From NCBI GenBank assembly GCA_937903155.1, contig CALCZU010000012.1, forward strand, positions 1 to 64,000: 64,000 nucleotides of DNA, read 5' to 3'. Position 1 is the stretch's first letter. Every line of letters starts with the position of its first letter. This document shows, piece after piece, positions 25,583 through 34,746 of this stretch. The notes below the pieces were generated by a model. It did not search any database and was not told the origin of the DNA. It saw nothing but the letters and a program-made list of their open reading frames with translations. This DNA is from an uncultured Bdellovibrionales bacterium (GTDB lineage: Bacteria > Bdellovibrionota > FAC87 > UBA2466). A program made the translations under genes and the position numbers.

Positions 25583-25971
25583 GCAGAGCGAACGAGACGG
25601 TAAGGCATGAAAAATCGTTCAGGGTATTGGGGTCACTTAGGTATGCATTCCGCCTAAAGCTCTGTTTTGTACTCTGTATTTCAAGAGCCATTTGACATGA
25701 TTTGAACCCTAATCAACGTTCCTTTCAACTAACGTACAACTCATCTGAAGGTCCATCGATGTTAACTCTTACTAGAGCAAGCGCTGTGCCATGGGCTTAA
25801 TGAATGGGAGCGGGAATACACGCTTAATATCGTTTGAGTTTTTAAAGTGTTTTGTTTTCAGAAAAAGATTTTTGACCTATTTTGTCGGTTTCTGCTGCCG
25901 CTCTTCGCGCGAGATGCCCTCTTTGGGCTCTGTGCACAGTCTGTATACAGTTTTAAATCCGAAATAAAAAA
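25583..25971. other. gene-free region between two hairpins
   Basis: About 390 bases without a convincing coding region. The minus strand ends in the terminator-like hairpin at 25548-25582, so a minus-strand small RNA is possible, but I see no family signature (not 6S, SRP, tmRNA or RNase P) and no strong promoter. Confidence 0.4.
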
Positions 25972-25995
25972 GCCCCCGAGATTTCTCTCGGGGGC
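25964..25995 (-). terminator. rho-independent terminator of the C25 protease gene
   Basis: On the minus strand GCCCCCGAGA, a four-base loop and TCTCGGGGGC form a ten-bp GC-rich stem (25972-25995) followed by TTTTTTATTT. It lies 28 bases past the protease stop codon. Confidence 0.88.
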
Positions 25996-26022
25996 CCTCT
26001 TGAGTCTCAATCAATTTCTGAC

Positions 26023-27720
26023 TTACAGCGCTTCGGAGCGGATGTGTAAATTAGGATCGCCGAAGAGGTTGTACCACTTCAGGTTGTCTAAAGTATCTTT
26101 TCCGGTTCCCATTTTCGCTTGTAAGTAGAGTTGGCCCGCAAGGACCGCCTCTCCAACTGTTTTTAAATGCTTGTCCACGTAGGATTTCGCAATCCCGACG
26201 CTCATGACGGCAGGTGGATGCCAGCTGATGCTGACTGAGCCGCCGTAAAAAGCGACTGCCCCAGCTCCGACACCGTTGTTCTGTTGAATCATCCAAGCTT
26301 TACCGAACGGTTTAGCGATATTGACCCAACTTGCGTTTAAGCAAGCAACGTCAATCACGACAGGAAGTCTCGTGTTTTTGAGCGTCTCGACTTTTTTGTT
26401 GTCGAACTTGTCGTTGGTCGAACCCCATTCCGTACCGCTTCCATGACCGAAGTAAGCAAGCCAACTCGAGCCGCGGGTGAGTGCGTTCGTGATGTTTGTG
26501 CCCGTAGCCGAGGAATCGCCTTGGAAGAAACCATCCACTTGTTTGTAGGATCCTGCTTTTAAAGCGTCGGCAATTTGGATTGCGTATTCTTTATCAGAAG
26601 GGTTGCTGCCTTCGCGAGAAGCAATGGTTGTTGCGTTGTGGTACCAGTCGGCACTTTCAGGTGTTTTTTCGTAAGCCACCCACTTTGCAACTTGAACCTT
26701 CGCTTCTGCGGCGTTGTCGGCGAGAAGTCTTCCGTAGAAAACATCTGGAATATTGTCATTGCCTTCGAGAAGCGTGAATTTCCAATCGGAAGCCGCAGAA
26801 CCTGCGGAGGTGGATTCCATGAAACCCGGGTTCGTCGTTTTATTACCGACCATTAATAAATAAGTGAATTTATTTTTGGCGTAATATTCTTTGATGAACT
26901 TTTGAACTTCTTCTTTGCTGCGGTCGAGTTCACCGAAGGTAATCACGTCGACGGTCATTGATTCGTTTTTCCAATCAACGTACGGCGCGATTGCGGCTTT
27001 CAGATCATCCGCTGCCACGATGAGCATTCTCTCTCCCGGAACTTCTCTAAAGAGAGAGTTGTCTCTTCCGTTCACTGCAGATTGTTGAATCACTCGAGCG
27101 ATAGAGGAAGGAATTTCGGTAATTCCTCTTTCGGCGACTTTTTCAAAATGCACTTTGACGCTCAGTTCGGATGTGACAATCGTGGAACGATTTGCGAAGT
27201 CAACTTGCACGGGATTTAAAGCCACTCGATAGAGTTCGACTCCATGGAAGTTACCGACGACTTCTAATTGAGCAACGGATTCAGGATACACGACGTTAGA
27301 GCCGTACATTTGAGCGTTGAATGAGAAGGCATCTGTTGCACAATCACAGCGGAATTTCGCTTGATGGGGTTTTGCAACGACTCCCGCAAGTGTTTTCGAA
27401 GCTTGTTCCGTTACGGTGAGAACAGGGCGATATCCATTCGGAACCGCAATTAAGCTTCCCGTTGTCAGGACTTCAGGATTGCCGAGTCTTTCCAAAGGAT
27501 TTAATCCTTCAACGGAAAGCCCCACAAATCCATCTCGTTCCGACGATAGATCGAGATAGGGAATATTGAGTTTCACTGAGACATCATTGGGTCCAGAGTC
27601 CATTTGAGAGAGTGAAGTCTCAAGGGACGCTTTTGATCCTGACGAGAATGAAACACGATCGGCGAAGGTGGTGGCACAAACAACTCCCACTACCAGCCAA
27701 AGCTTCGAAAATGAAGACAT
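26023..27720 (-). CDS. secreted gingipain-type cysteine protease (peptidase C25)
   Basis: The start at 27720 is fixed by a consensus AGGAGG site. A signal peptide (MSSFSKLWLVVGVVCATTFA) is followed by a propeptide-like beta domain (about 30-225) and a caspase-like catalytic domain. The catalytic His is in YFGHGSGTEWG and the catalytic Cys in VIDVACLNAS, the gingipain/C25 dyad arrangement. The C terminus stops soon after the catalytic domain (FGDPNLHI), with no visible secretion tail. Such enzymes are exported endopeptidases, often virulence or nutrient-release factors. Clear terminator downstream; no operon partner. Confidence 0.9.
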   Translation of the reverse strand: MSSFSKLWLVVGVVCATTFADRVSFSSGSKASLETSLSQMDSGPNDVSVKLNIPYLDLSSERDGFVGLSVEGLNPLERLGNPEVLTTGSLIAVPNGYRPVLTVTEQASKTLAGVVAKPHQAKFRCDCATDAFSFNAQMYGSNVVYPESVAQLEVVGNFHGVELYRVALNPVQVDFANRSTIVTSELSVKVHFEKVAERGITEIPSSIARVIQQSAVNGRDNSLFREVPGERMLIVAADDLKAAIAPYVDWKNESMTVDVITFGELDRSKEEVQKFIKEYYAKNKFTYLLMVGNKTTNPGFMESTSAGSAASDWKFTLLEGNDNIPDVFYGRLLADNAAEAKVQVAKWVAYEKTPESADWYHNATTIASREGSNPSDKEYAIQIADALKAGSYKQVDGFFQGDSSATGTNITNALTRGSSWLAYFGHGSGTEWGSTNDKFDNKKVETLKNTRLPVVIDVACLNASWVNIAKPFGKAWMIQQNNGVGAGAVAFYGGSVSISWHPPAVMSVGIAKSYVDKHLKTVGEAVLAGQLYLQAKMGTGKDTLDNLKWYNLFGDPNLHIRSEAL

Positions 27721-27937
27721 AGGGCCTCCTGAAAGGTAAAGGTTATGGAAAACAGTTGCCAAATTTGAGATTAAGCCCAGCGGAGAACGAATCTAACGTA
27801 TCAAGGACGAGCGTAACAAGCGAGACTGCATCCGCCAAGAACTAACTGATTCTTAACAATTGATTTTGTTCCAATTTTTTTTGGAACACGTGGCGTCTAA
27901 TGCGAGGCGGAAATTTCGGGGCTTTTTCAATTATTGG

Positions 27938-27966
27938 TTGGAATCTGCTTTCTTCGTCGATAAAAT
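27938..27966 (+). promoter_or_regulatory. putative sigma-70 promoter for ddl
   Basis: TTGGAA (27938-27943), 17 bases, then TAAAAT (27961-27966). The ATG at 27980 lies 13 bases beyond, so the leader is very short. This favours the start at 27980 over longer reading-frame extensions. Confidence 0.5.
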
Positions 27967-27979
27967 GCACTTCCTAAGA

Positions 27980-29023
27980 ATGAAAAAACACGAAACGATT
28001 TTACTTTTTGGCGGTACCTCGGAGGAGAGACGAGTTTCAGTAGCGACGGCTCAGAACGTTTCTCAAACTTTAAACTCGGAGAGCACGACTCTTTGGTTTA
28101 TGAATGACGTCGGCTTTGTTTTCGACGTGAGCCAGGATCTTCTCCTCGCGCATTCAAATGCCTTTATCCAAGATTTTATTCCCAACTCGCAGGCCATTGG
28201 AAAAAACTTCGAAGAAGCGGTTGCGAGCTTAAAGTCTCCATTTCCAGTTTTTTTCTTCGGGCTTCACGGTGGAGAGGGAGAGAATGGAAAAATGCAGACG
28301 ATTTTAGAGAGAAGAAAAATATCTTTCACCGGTTCTGGAAGTGTTGCGAGCCATCTCGCCTTCGAAAAAGGTCTCTCGAAGAAAATCGCGATTGAACTAG
28401 GAGTCAAGATCGCGAACGGTGTTGAGTTTATGGCCTCATCGCTTGAACTCGAAAGTTTTTTAAAGGATCGTCTTCAGCACGAGGGTCCACAAATTTTGAA
28501 ACCCGTGGATGGCGGTTCCAGTATCGGACTTTTTACGGTCAGCGACAGAATAGAGATTCCGAATGTGATTTCTTCTCTAAAAAAGTTAGGGGAGAGAAGA
28601 TATCTCGCCGAGAACTTGATTTTTGGCCGTGAAGTGACGGTGGGCGTCCTAGAGAAGGGGGGCGAGGTGATTGCCCTTCCGGCTAGTGAAGTGAGGACTG
28701 AGAAGGACCGTCGTTTCGATTACGAGGGGAAGTATCTTGGAAAAGGGTCTCTCGAAATTACGCCTGCCGAGATCAGTTCAAAGGAATTAGAAGCGGTACA
28801 GAAGATCGCAGTGACGATGCACAAAGCACTGGGTTGTTATGGGTATTCCCGAACCGATATGATGATTGCGCCCGATGGCGTGTATTACCTAGAAACGAAC
28901 ACGCTTCCGGGTTTAACGAAAGCGTCTTTTCTTCCACAGCAGTTAAATGTGGCGCAAATTTCTTTTAAAGACTTTGTACAAGGTCAACTCGAAAGAGCCG
29001 TAGCGAGAAATGGGCAGTCTTAA
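27980..29023 (+). CDS. ddl: D-alanine--D-alanine ligase
   Basis: The protein shows the Ddl plan: N-terminal LLFGGTSEERRVSVATAQNV, the FFGLHGGEGENGKMQ segment that binds the first D-Ala, ATP-grasp core with ILKPVDGGSSIGLF, and the metal-binding ETNTLPGLTKAS end. It makes D-Ala-D-Ala for peptidoglycan. The conserved N terminus begins at 27980; the frame is open further upstream but that part overlaps a promoter. Length 347, usual for Ddl. The 3' end overlaps plsC by 14 bases. Confidence 0.9.
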   Translation: MKKHETILLFGGTSEERRVSVATAQNVSQTLNSESTTLWFMNDVGFVFDVSQDLLLAHSNAFIQDFIPNSQAIGKNFEEAVASLKSPFPVFFFGLHGGEGENGKMQTILERRKISFTGSGSVASHLAFEKGLSKKIAIELGVKIANGVEFMASSLELESFLKDRLQHEGPQILKPVDGGSSIGLFTVSDRIEIPNVISSLKKLGERRYLAENLIFGREVTVGVLEKGGEVIALPASEVRTEKDRRFDYEGKYLGKGSLEITPAEISSKELEAVQKIAVTMHKALGCYGYSRTDMMIAPDGVYYLETNTLPGLTKASFLPQQLNVAQISFKDFVQGQLERAVARNGQS

Positions 29024-29720
29024 AAAACTTTCACAAATCGGCACCCGGACGCTCGCGCGTGCCAGGGCGTTAAAAAAAATAGAGCCCGTGGCGGGAGATT
29101 TGCCTAAGGAAATTCTTCATCAGACCGTTGCCGAATGGGCAAATGAAATGATGAAAATTGTGGGGGTGGAAGTCAAAGGGAACACGCCGGATTTGACGAC
29201 GCCTGCAATCTACGTGGGGAATCACATTAGCTATCTAGATATCCCGATCTTATTCACGAAAGCGCCGGTGGTTTTTGTAGCAAAGAAAGAACTTCTAAGT
29301 TGGCCCATCATTGGGAATGGAATGAGACGCGTTCGCACGGTGACGGTAGAGCGGGATTCCAAAGACTCGCGAGCAAATATCAGCGCCGCAATCGTACCAA
29401 TGATCAAAGAAAAACACCAAAGCGTTGCCATTTTTCCCTCCGGAACCACGACCCAATTCGAAGAGAAACCGTGGCGCTGGGGAGCCTTCCGAATCGCGTA
29501 CGAAAATCAAATCCCCGTCATCCCTTTCCGACTCACCTACCGCCCGCTACGCGCCTCAGCTTATCTCCTCGAAGACACCTTCTTCCCGCACCTCCTAAAA
29601 CTCCTAAAACACGAAAAAATCGAAGCCACCGTCGAATTCCACCCCCCCGTCCAAATCACCCACATCGAATCCGACACAAAAAAATGGTGGCACTGGTCAA
29701 AACCCGGGGACGGAGGCTAA
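29010..29720 (+). CDS. plsC: 1-acyl-sn-glycerol-3-phosphate acyltransferase (PlsC family)
   Basis: Block I NHISYLD (the NHxxxxD motif holding the catalytic His-Asp) and block III FPSGTTT (normally PEGTR) identify the family, which acylates lysophosphatidic acid at the inner face of the membrane. The C-terminal half has an unusual AC-rich base composition on the coding strand. Its stop codon lies inside an inverted repeat (29705-29724) that borders a transposase element, so the last few residues (PGDGG) may be encoded by that element. It overlaps ddl by 14 bases. Confidence 0.88.
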   Translation: MGSLKKLSQIGTRTLARARALKKIEPVAGDLPKEILHQTVAEWANEMMKIVGVEVKGNTPDLTTPAIYVGNHISYLDIPILFTKAPVVFVAKKELLSWPIIGNGMRRVRTVTVERDSKDSRANISAAIVPMIKEKHQSVAIFPSGTTTQFEEKPWRWGAFRIAYENQIPVIPFRLTYRPLRASAYLLEDTFFPHLLKLLKHEKIEATVEFHPPVQITHIESDTKKWWHWSKPGDGG

Positions 29721-29724
29721 TCCC
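29705..29724 (+). repeat. left inverted repeat of Y1-transposase element
   Basis: CGGGGACGGAGGCTAATCCC here matches, in inverse orientation, the sequence at 30711-30731 with one indel and one substitution. The GGGGAC beginning resembles the conserved GGAC tetranucleotide reported for REP sequences linked to RAYT transposases. Confidence 0.7.
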
Positions 29725-29833
29725 TCAAAACCTGACGACTTTTCTCCACTCCGACAGAAAAAATCCACCGCCCCTCGTTTTTCGTCTCGAAATGAGGTGA
29801 TTACATTAAAATAGGAAGAATTTCGATGCGAGA

Positions 29834-29852
29834 TTCAACCAGGTTGGTTGAA
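29834..29852. repeat. 8-bp hairpin inside the Y1 element
   Basis: TTCAACCA and TGGTTGAA flank a three-base loop, 90 bases beyond the transposase stop. Small subterminal hairpins like this are the recognition structures of IS200/IS605 and RAYT transposases. Confidence 0.5.
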
Positions 29853-29941
29853 CAAAGCGAATGTCTGAGGAGTAAACGCAAAAAAAAAGCAGAGCTTCGC
29901 CGAAAACTTTATCAAAGACGACAGGAATAGAAATTTGTATT

Positions 29942-30640
29942 CTAATCGAAAGCGGAACTGTGTTCTCGTCTCCATTGTTTGACGACGTCTTGTTGTGCCA
30001 TCATCCAGTTTTGTGAGCCGTAGAAGAGTTTTTTTAGAAAATGGCGTTTTGTTCTGCCGTTGTCTTTTAAATACTGAGCGAAGAGTGACCGGTATCGTTT
30101 TTGTCGCTCGGTCATGTTTTTTCCAAGCGCCATATACCACTGAGGAAGAACGACATGCTTCATCCAAGGCTTTCTTTGGCCAAAAGCATACAGATTATGA
30201 GTTGAGTAATGATAGTTTCTCGCATCCGCCACGATATTCGCGCGAATCGGATTAGCGTGAATGTAGAAAACGGTTTTCATCTCGTGTTCAAAATCTTCGA
30301 TAAGACAGGTGTGCGGCCTGTCTTGGGCAACCTTCCCACACCGGTTGTTACTTCGATTGAAATACATTCCGTAGCGAGAGTGGTGACGTCGCATGTGGTT
30401 GGAGAATAACTTTTGGTTGAGGATTCGCATCATTTCATGGACGTGATTGCCCATGAGGGTAAACGCTTGGAGGATACTTGCGTTCTGAAACCGAGGAGAC
30501 TCGATATCATCATTCAGATACTCCAGATACTTTGCCTTTTGGTGTGATGTTTCAAGGTTAAACTCCTTGTTATGACCCCGCCAGACTTTGTGGATACAAA
30601 ATCCTTCTTTTACAGACAAATTTCTAGGAACTCTCGCCAT
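29942..30640 (-). CDS. REP-associated tyrosine transposase (Y1/HUH family)
   Basis: The N terminus MARVPRNLSVKEGFCIHKVWRGHNKEFNL matches the start of IS200-like/TnpA_REP proteins. The metal-binding HUH motif is HVH in LMGNHVHEMMRI and the Y1 catalytic tyrosine is probably Tyr in FYIHANPIRANIV or the following YHYSTHNLYA segment, the usual region. The start at 30640 is preferred to 30679 for the conserved N terminus. It nicks and rejoins single-stranded DNA at hairpins. Length 232, normal for single-copy chromosomal RAYTs. Confidence 0.88.
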   Translation of the reverse strand: MARVPRNLSVKEGFCIHKVWRGHNKEFNLETSHQKAKYLEYLNDDIESPRFQNASILQAFTLMGNHVHEMMRILNQKLFSNHMRRHHSRYGMYFNRSNNRCGKVAQDRPHTCLIEDFEHEMKTVFYIHANPIRANIVADARNYHYSTHNLYAFGQRKPWMKHVVLPQWYMALGKNMTERQKRYRSLFAQYLKDNGRTKRHFLKKLFYGSQNWMMAQQDVVKQWRREHSSAFD

Positions 30641-30710
30641 CTCCAAAGGCTTATACCCAGCACAATTTTCATCTTGCAATGGCCTTAGGGGAGCGTGGAT
30701 TTAGGATGGC

Positions 30711-30731
30711 GGGATTCGACCTCCGTCCCCG
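30711..30731 (-). repeat. right inverted repeat of Y1-transposase element
   Basis: GGGATTCGACCTCCGTCCCCG is the near-complement of 29705-29724. It ends two bases before the stop codon of the 30734 gene. Confidence 0.7.
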
Positions 30732-30733
30732 AT

Positions 30734-31138
30734 TTAGAGGGCCCAGGTTGAGAGGAGGGTGGCTATGGATCTGAGGTGGAGATTTGATTTGTTGTGGGCG
30801 AAGAGGCAGCCGGTGTAGGAATAAGGTTTTCCTTCGATGCTTGCTGTAACTTGGATTGAACTGCGATCACAGTCGTTTGCGGGTTCGCCTTTGAGTTGAG
30901 CGGGGTTTAATTTTGAGATGAGGTATTTGAAATCGCGATCTTTTAATTCTCTTCGGATGACGCTTTTGGAGTTCAGGGAAATGTTCAAAGAAGCTCCCTT
31001 TTCAGAGTTTTTTACTTCGAAATCGGTTCGCTTTTCTCCGTAATTGATTTGAAGCCGAAAACCATCTGGTGTTTTAGAATCCGCTTGGGCGATTCCGAAA
31101 TTAGAAAGTGTGACTAGCAATAATAAGAGAAGTTTCAT
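30734..31138 (-). CDS. small exported protein of unknown function
   Basis: The start overlaps the stop of the zincin gene (ATGA), so it is co-translated with it. It begins with a signal peptide (MKLLLLLLVTLSNFGIAQA). The mature 115 residues carry two cysteines that could pair, in CDRSS and GCLF, and beta-strand-like segments (FRLQINYGEKRTDFEV, SIQVTASIEGKPYSY). I recognise no family. A role as inhibitor, partner or substrate of the upstream metalloprotease is a possibility suggested by coupling only. Confidence 0.72.
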   Translation of the reverse strand: MKLLLLLLVTLSNFGIAQADSKTPDGFRLQINYGEKRTDFEVKNSEKGASLNISLNSKSVIRRELKDRDFKYLISKLNPAQLKGEPANDCDRSSIQVTASIEGKPYSYTGCLFAHNKSNLHLRSIATLLSTWAL

Positions 31139-32667
31139 GTCTTTTTTTCCTTCGAGAGTGGGCAGGATACTGTGCCATCGACGGTTTCGGGTAAACATCC
31201 CATTTGTTCTCTGACTTCAGGATGCGGAAGGATGATTTTATTGATTCGATCCTTCGTATCAGGGTGTTCGTCAAATTTTTCGTCGACAGCATCTTTGTAA
31301 CCAATCACATCTCTAAAAACATTCGAGTAGCCAATTTGATAATTTTCTTTAGTGAGGGGAGGCTTTCGGTCTTTATATTCTTGCTTGATAAAAGCAGGGG
31401 TAACCTCGATCGCTATTCTGTCCGCAAACGCTTCTGAAATTTGATCGTCTTTAGTGCAAAAGGGTGAGCGGTCACTTAACTGTGGGCCCTGTTTCCGCAC
31501 CGGAGGAAGAATCGAGTCATCGGGCTTCGGTTTGTCATTTTGCTTTTCAGGTGGAGGCAAACCGGGAATTCTCCCTAAGGGCCCTAGGTCCGAAGCAGGT
31601 TCAAGAGTTTTCGCTTGAATCGAGTCTGAGCCTCTTAAACATGGAATCAACCCCTTAAAAGGATATGCTTGTTCGCAGAACTCTCTGTCTTTCGGTTTAA
31701 CGTAATCAAATCTCTTATTCTCAGCGTCCACTACAATTCCACAAGGATCTATCGAATGGGCTAATTCGTGCGCAATCGTAAACGCAATTTGGAAGGCACT
31801 TTGGTTTTGGAGTAAGAATCCGTTGCAAAACTTGAAGCTGTTCGTAATTCTTTGGTAAAAAGCGTTCGGGATCGCAAGCCCCGCAACCGAGTTCCCCTTG
31901 GGATCTGCAAAGAAATCCGAACAATCCGAACCTGCGTAGCGAATGGAGTTTACTTTCTCCATGATGTTCTTTTTGAGTTCGGGATCTTGAATGTTCTTTT
32001 CAAGGACTCCCACGAGAATCTTTCGAACTTTCGGAAAGATATCTTCCTCGATTTTTTTCGACATCGCTTTATTGGTAATCTTTGAGCGCGAAGATTCGAT
32101 CAGTTTCTTTTCTGTTTTGAGAAAAGTATCATCGTGAATCAGAAGGTCAAAGTCAGTGATGTCCCCACCGGGCTCTCTATTGCGTCCAGAACCCGTACTT
32201 AAAAAAGCTCTCCCAAGTGAAATCTTTGCAAGTTCCGCGGATGCGTTTTTTAAGCATTGAACTGAGGCGGTGTCTGGTTTTTCGCAACCGGGATGACTTG
32301 CGATTCCTGTGAGGTCTAAAATTCGCTTTCGAAAAGGAGGCGCTTTCAGTGCCTTCAAATAGGCCGCTTGATAAGTCGCAAATTCTTTCGCTTTTAGAGC
32401 CTGGAGCGTTTCATTGACTTTTCCGGGACTGTAAGCAATTCCAGTTCCGTCATCGTATTCGCCCGGAGCTGCTGAAAATCTTGCGAGATCGTTGCAGACG
32501 CCAGAAGGTTTGACTCCAGGTTTTCGTTTTTCTTCTTCCTCTTCGTGACGTTGAGGAATTTCAAGTTTTGTAGGAGGGATTTTTTCTTCGTGTTCGGGAA
32601 TCTCCGCCATCACGGGCCGTGAAATAACGACGAGGAAGAGAAAACCAAAATAATTTAGATTTTTCAT
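31135..32667 (-). CDS. exported zincin metalloprotease
   Basis: A signal peptide (MKNLNYFGFLFLVVISRPVMA) precedes a charged, Glu-rich linker. The zinc motif is IAHELAHSID (HExxH) at about residue 300. Further on, EAFADRIAIE provides a likely third ligand (Glu) and the C terminus has HPDTKDRINKI, as in M48-type peptidases. Ten or more cysteines fit an exported disulfide protein. A Pro-rich insert (about 370-405) separates motif and third ligand. No close family is recognised; the HExxH-EAxAD arrangement resembles M48/M13-like zincins. Confidence 0.8.
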   Translation of the reverse strand: MKNLNYFGFLFLVVISRPVMAEIPEHEEKIPPTKLEIPQRHEEEEEKRKPGVKPSGVCNDLARFSAAPGEYDDGTGIAYSPGKVNETLQALKAKEFATYQAAYLKALKAPPFRKRILDLTGIASHPGCEKPDTASVQCLKNASAELAKISLGRAFLSTGSGRNREPGGDITDFDLLIHDDTFLKTEKKLIESSRSKITNKAMSKKIEEDIFPKVRKILVGVLEKNIQDPELKKNIMEKVNSIRYAGSDCSDFFADPKGNSVAGLAIPNAFYQRITNSFKFCNGFLLQNQSAFQIAFTIAHELAHSIDPCGIVVDAENKRFDYVKPKDREFCEQAYPFKGLIPCLRGSDSIQAKTLEPASDLGPLGRIPGLPPPEKQNDKPKPDDSILPPVRKQGPQLSDRSPFCTKDDQISEAFADRIAIEVTPAFIKQEYKDRKPPLTKENYQIGYSNVFRDVIGYKDAVDEKFDEHPDTKDRINKIILPHPEVREQMGCLPETVDGTVSCPLSKEKKT

Positions 32668-32737
32668 AGAGAGAGAATAGTATAGGCGTGAATACTTCTC
32701 TCTAAAAGACGCACCGTTCGCGGGGAAAAAGAGAGCG

Positions 32738-32932
32738 CTAGTCGCGTTCGTCGAGCCAATTCATCTGAATCGCTTCGAGCATTTTTTCATTTGAACGTTT
32801 TGGATCGTCGTCAAAACCGTCTAATTCCGTCACCCACTTGTGCAGATCCATAAACCGAACGGTGAGGGGGTCTGTTTCTGGAAATTTTTCAAAAAGTGCA
32901 ATCGCGATTTCGCGGGTGTCGGTCCATTTCAT
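32738..32932 (-). CDS. iscX: Fe-S assembly protein IscX
   Basis: The 64-residue acidic protein matches IscX along its length: [49 protein letters not shown] and final WLDE. IscX binds IscS and iron and tunes cluster assembly. It overlaps hscA by four bases, the normal position at the end of isc operons. Confidence 0.95.
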   Translation of the reverse strand: MKWTDTREIAIALFEKFPETDPLTVRFMDLHKWVTELDGFDDDPKRSNEKMLEAIQMNWLDERD

Positions 32933-34746
32933 GTGATTTCTCTCCCTTTTAAAGCTTCGCTCACACTTTGGTTTAACAGCAGTTGCGCCAAGTTATTGGT
33001 GACTTCGCCAAGCTTTTCAATTTCTTGCTTAATAATTTTATGATCTGTCGCATTCAGACTCTTTTCGAGATTTTTAATCGAGTCTCGAATCTTCGTCTCT
33101 TCCTCGGGACTGACAAGGCCCGCACCTTTTGTAAGAGATTTTTCGGTCGCCCGCATCAAACCTTCGGCCTCAACGCGCGCTTCAACCAAAAATCTTTCCG
33201 CAAAATCTTTCTCTGCGTTTTCAAATGAATCCATGAGCATCTTTTCGACCTCTTCATCGGTCAGTCCATACGTCGGATTGACGGCGATTTGAGAAGTTTG
33301 ACCCGTTCGAAGTTCCATCGCACGGACGTTTAAAATTCCATTTGCGTCGATGATGAACTCGACTTCGATTTTTGGAACTCCAGCAGGCAATGGCGGAAGT
33401 CCTTTTAATTGAAACTTCGCCATCGAGCGATTGTCTTTCACCATTTCGCGTTCGCCTTGAACTACATGGATATCGACCGACGTTTGCCCATCGACATAAG
33501 TGGTAAAGGTCTCGCTCGCTGAAATCGGAATCGTGCTGTTGCGATGAATAATTTTTCCTACAACACCGCCCATCGTTTCAATTCCCATGGAGAGCGGAAC
33601 CACATCTAAGAGCAGCATTTCTCCCATATGGCCAGAAAGAATATTCGCCTGTACGGCAGCGCCGATGGCGACCACTTCGTCCGGGTTTAAGGTGCAAATC
33701 GGTTCGCGACCGAAAATCTTTTTCACAAACTCTTTCACAAACGGAGTGCGTGTACTTCCGCCGACGAGTACCACGTCGGTGATGGCCTTTTGAGTTAAGG
33801 ACGCGTCCTGAAGGCATTGGATGCAAGGGGCTTCAGCTCGTGCTAAGACCGGCTGAATCCAAGCTTCAAAATCTGTCTTTTTGACTTCGAACTCTAGTTT
33901 TTTCGAATTAAACTCAGTTGCAAAAAGGGCCCGACTGTTAGCGGTGAGCTCTCGCTTCAATCTTTCGGCCGTCACTAGGAGGAGCGCTCTCAACTCCGCG
34001 GTCTCAAGTTCCTCTTCAGTGTAAACGGTTAAAAGTTTGGGTAAAATATTTGTTAAAATCGCAAAATCGAAATCATCACCGCCGAGCGCTGTATCTCCAT
34101 TCGTCGCCAAAACTTCAAAAACGCCTTCGTGTACTTTCAAGATCGAAATATCGAAAGTGCCGCCTCCCAGATCAAAGACTGCAATATTTCCTTTTGTTTT
34201 TTTATCTAGACCATACGCCAGACAGGCGGCGGTGGGTTCATTGACGATACGAACGACTTCAAGTCCTGCCATTTCACCGGCAAGCTTTGTAGCCTGTCTT
34301 TGAGAGTCATTAAAATAGGCTGGAACCGTCACAACGGCTTTTTCAATTTTATCATTGAGTGATTGCTCAGCGATTCTCTTTAAATCTTTTAAAATGAGCG
34401 AGCTAATCTCAACCGGGTTGTACGTGCGATCATTCAATTTAAATTTAACAATCTGAGAAGTGCTTTCAGAAAAATCGAAGGGGAGGTTTTTCATCCATTC
34501 CACAACATCTTCTTTTCCACGTCCAATAAACCGCTTAGCGCTATAGACCGTATCGTGAGGATGAGTCACTTTACGAGCTTTTGCGGGATTTCCAACGAAA
34601 AGGGATCCGTCCTTTTCAAAAGAGACCACTGAAGGAATCAAACTACTCCCACTTTCGTCTTTGAAAAGGCGAGGTCCCTTTTGTTCAATAATGCCCACAA
34701 GACTGTTTGTGGTTCCAAGATCAATTCCGACGATTGGCACTAGCAA
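32929..34746 (-). CDS. hscA: Hsp70-type chaperone HscA
   Basis: It is a DnaK-family ATPase of 605 residues: [12 protein letters not shown] (phosphate 1), [15 protein letters not shown] (phosphate 2), [13 protein letters not shown] (adenosine) and a substrate-binding domain with [12 protein letters not shown]. Its place between hscB and iscX and the lack of the long DnaK tail identify it as HscA, which helps transfer clusters off IscU by binding the LPPVK loop. It overlaps hscB by 26 bases. Confidence 0.95.
   Translation of the reverse strand: MLVPIVGIDLGTTNSLVGIIEQKGPRLFKDESGSSLIPSVVSFEKDGSLFVGNPAKARKVTHPHDTVYSAKRFIGRGKEDVVEWMKNLPFDFSESTSQIVKFKLNDRTYNPVEISSLILKDLKRIAEQSLNDKIEKAVVTVPAYFNDSQRQATKLAGEMAGLEVVRIVNEPTAACLAYGLDKKTKGNIAVFDLGGGTFDISILKVHEGVFEVLATNGDTALGGDDFDFAILTNILPKLLTVYTEEELETAELRALLLVTAERLKRELTANSRALFATEFNSKKLEFEVKKTDFEAWIQPVLARAEAPCIQCLQDASLTQKAITDVVLVGGSTRTPFVKEFVKKIFGREPICTLNPDEVVAIGAAVQANILSGHMGEMLLLDVVPLSMGIETMGGVVGKIIHRNSTIPISASETFTTYVDGQTSVDIHVVQGEREMVKDNRSMAKFQLKGLPPLPAGVPKIEVEFIIDANGILNVRAMELRTGQTSQIAVNPTYGLTDEEVEKMLMDSFENAEKDFAERFLVEARVEAEGLMRATEKSLTKGAGLVSPEEETKIRDSIKNLEKSLNATDHKIIKQEIEKLGEVTNNLAQLLLNQSVSEALKGREIT

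Larger units (their letters stand above)
29705..30731 (-). mobile_element. putative REP/RAYT-type Y1 transposase element (~1.03 kb)
   Basis: A single-strand (HUH) transposase gene is bounded by inverted repeats at 29705-29724 and 30711-30731. The left end includes the plsC stop codon and the right end stops two bases before the stop codon of the next gene. A hairpin (ttcaacca / tggttgaa, 29834-29852) lies inside the left flank. No target duplication is expected for this class. Confidence 0.6.

Noticed and set aside
25847..26128. 93-residue plus-strand frame in the gene-free region
   Set aside because: It runs through the terminator hairpin and into the protease gene, with no ribosome site.
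29300..29800. Long frame overlapping plsC
   Set aside because: Out-of-frame shadow of plsC caused by its AC-rich codons; Arg/Pro/His-rich and motif-free.
29705..30731. tRNA or tmRNA fragment suggested by GGTCGAATCCC in the inverted repeats
   Set aside because: No acceptor stem, anticodon arm or CCA end can be built around either copy; they fit transposon ends better.
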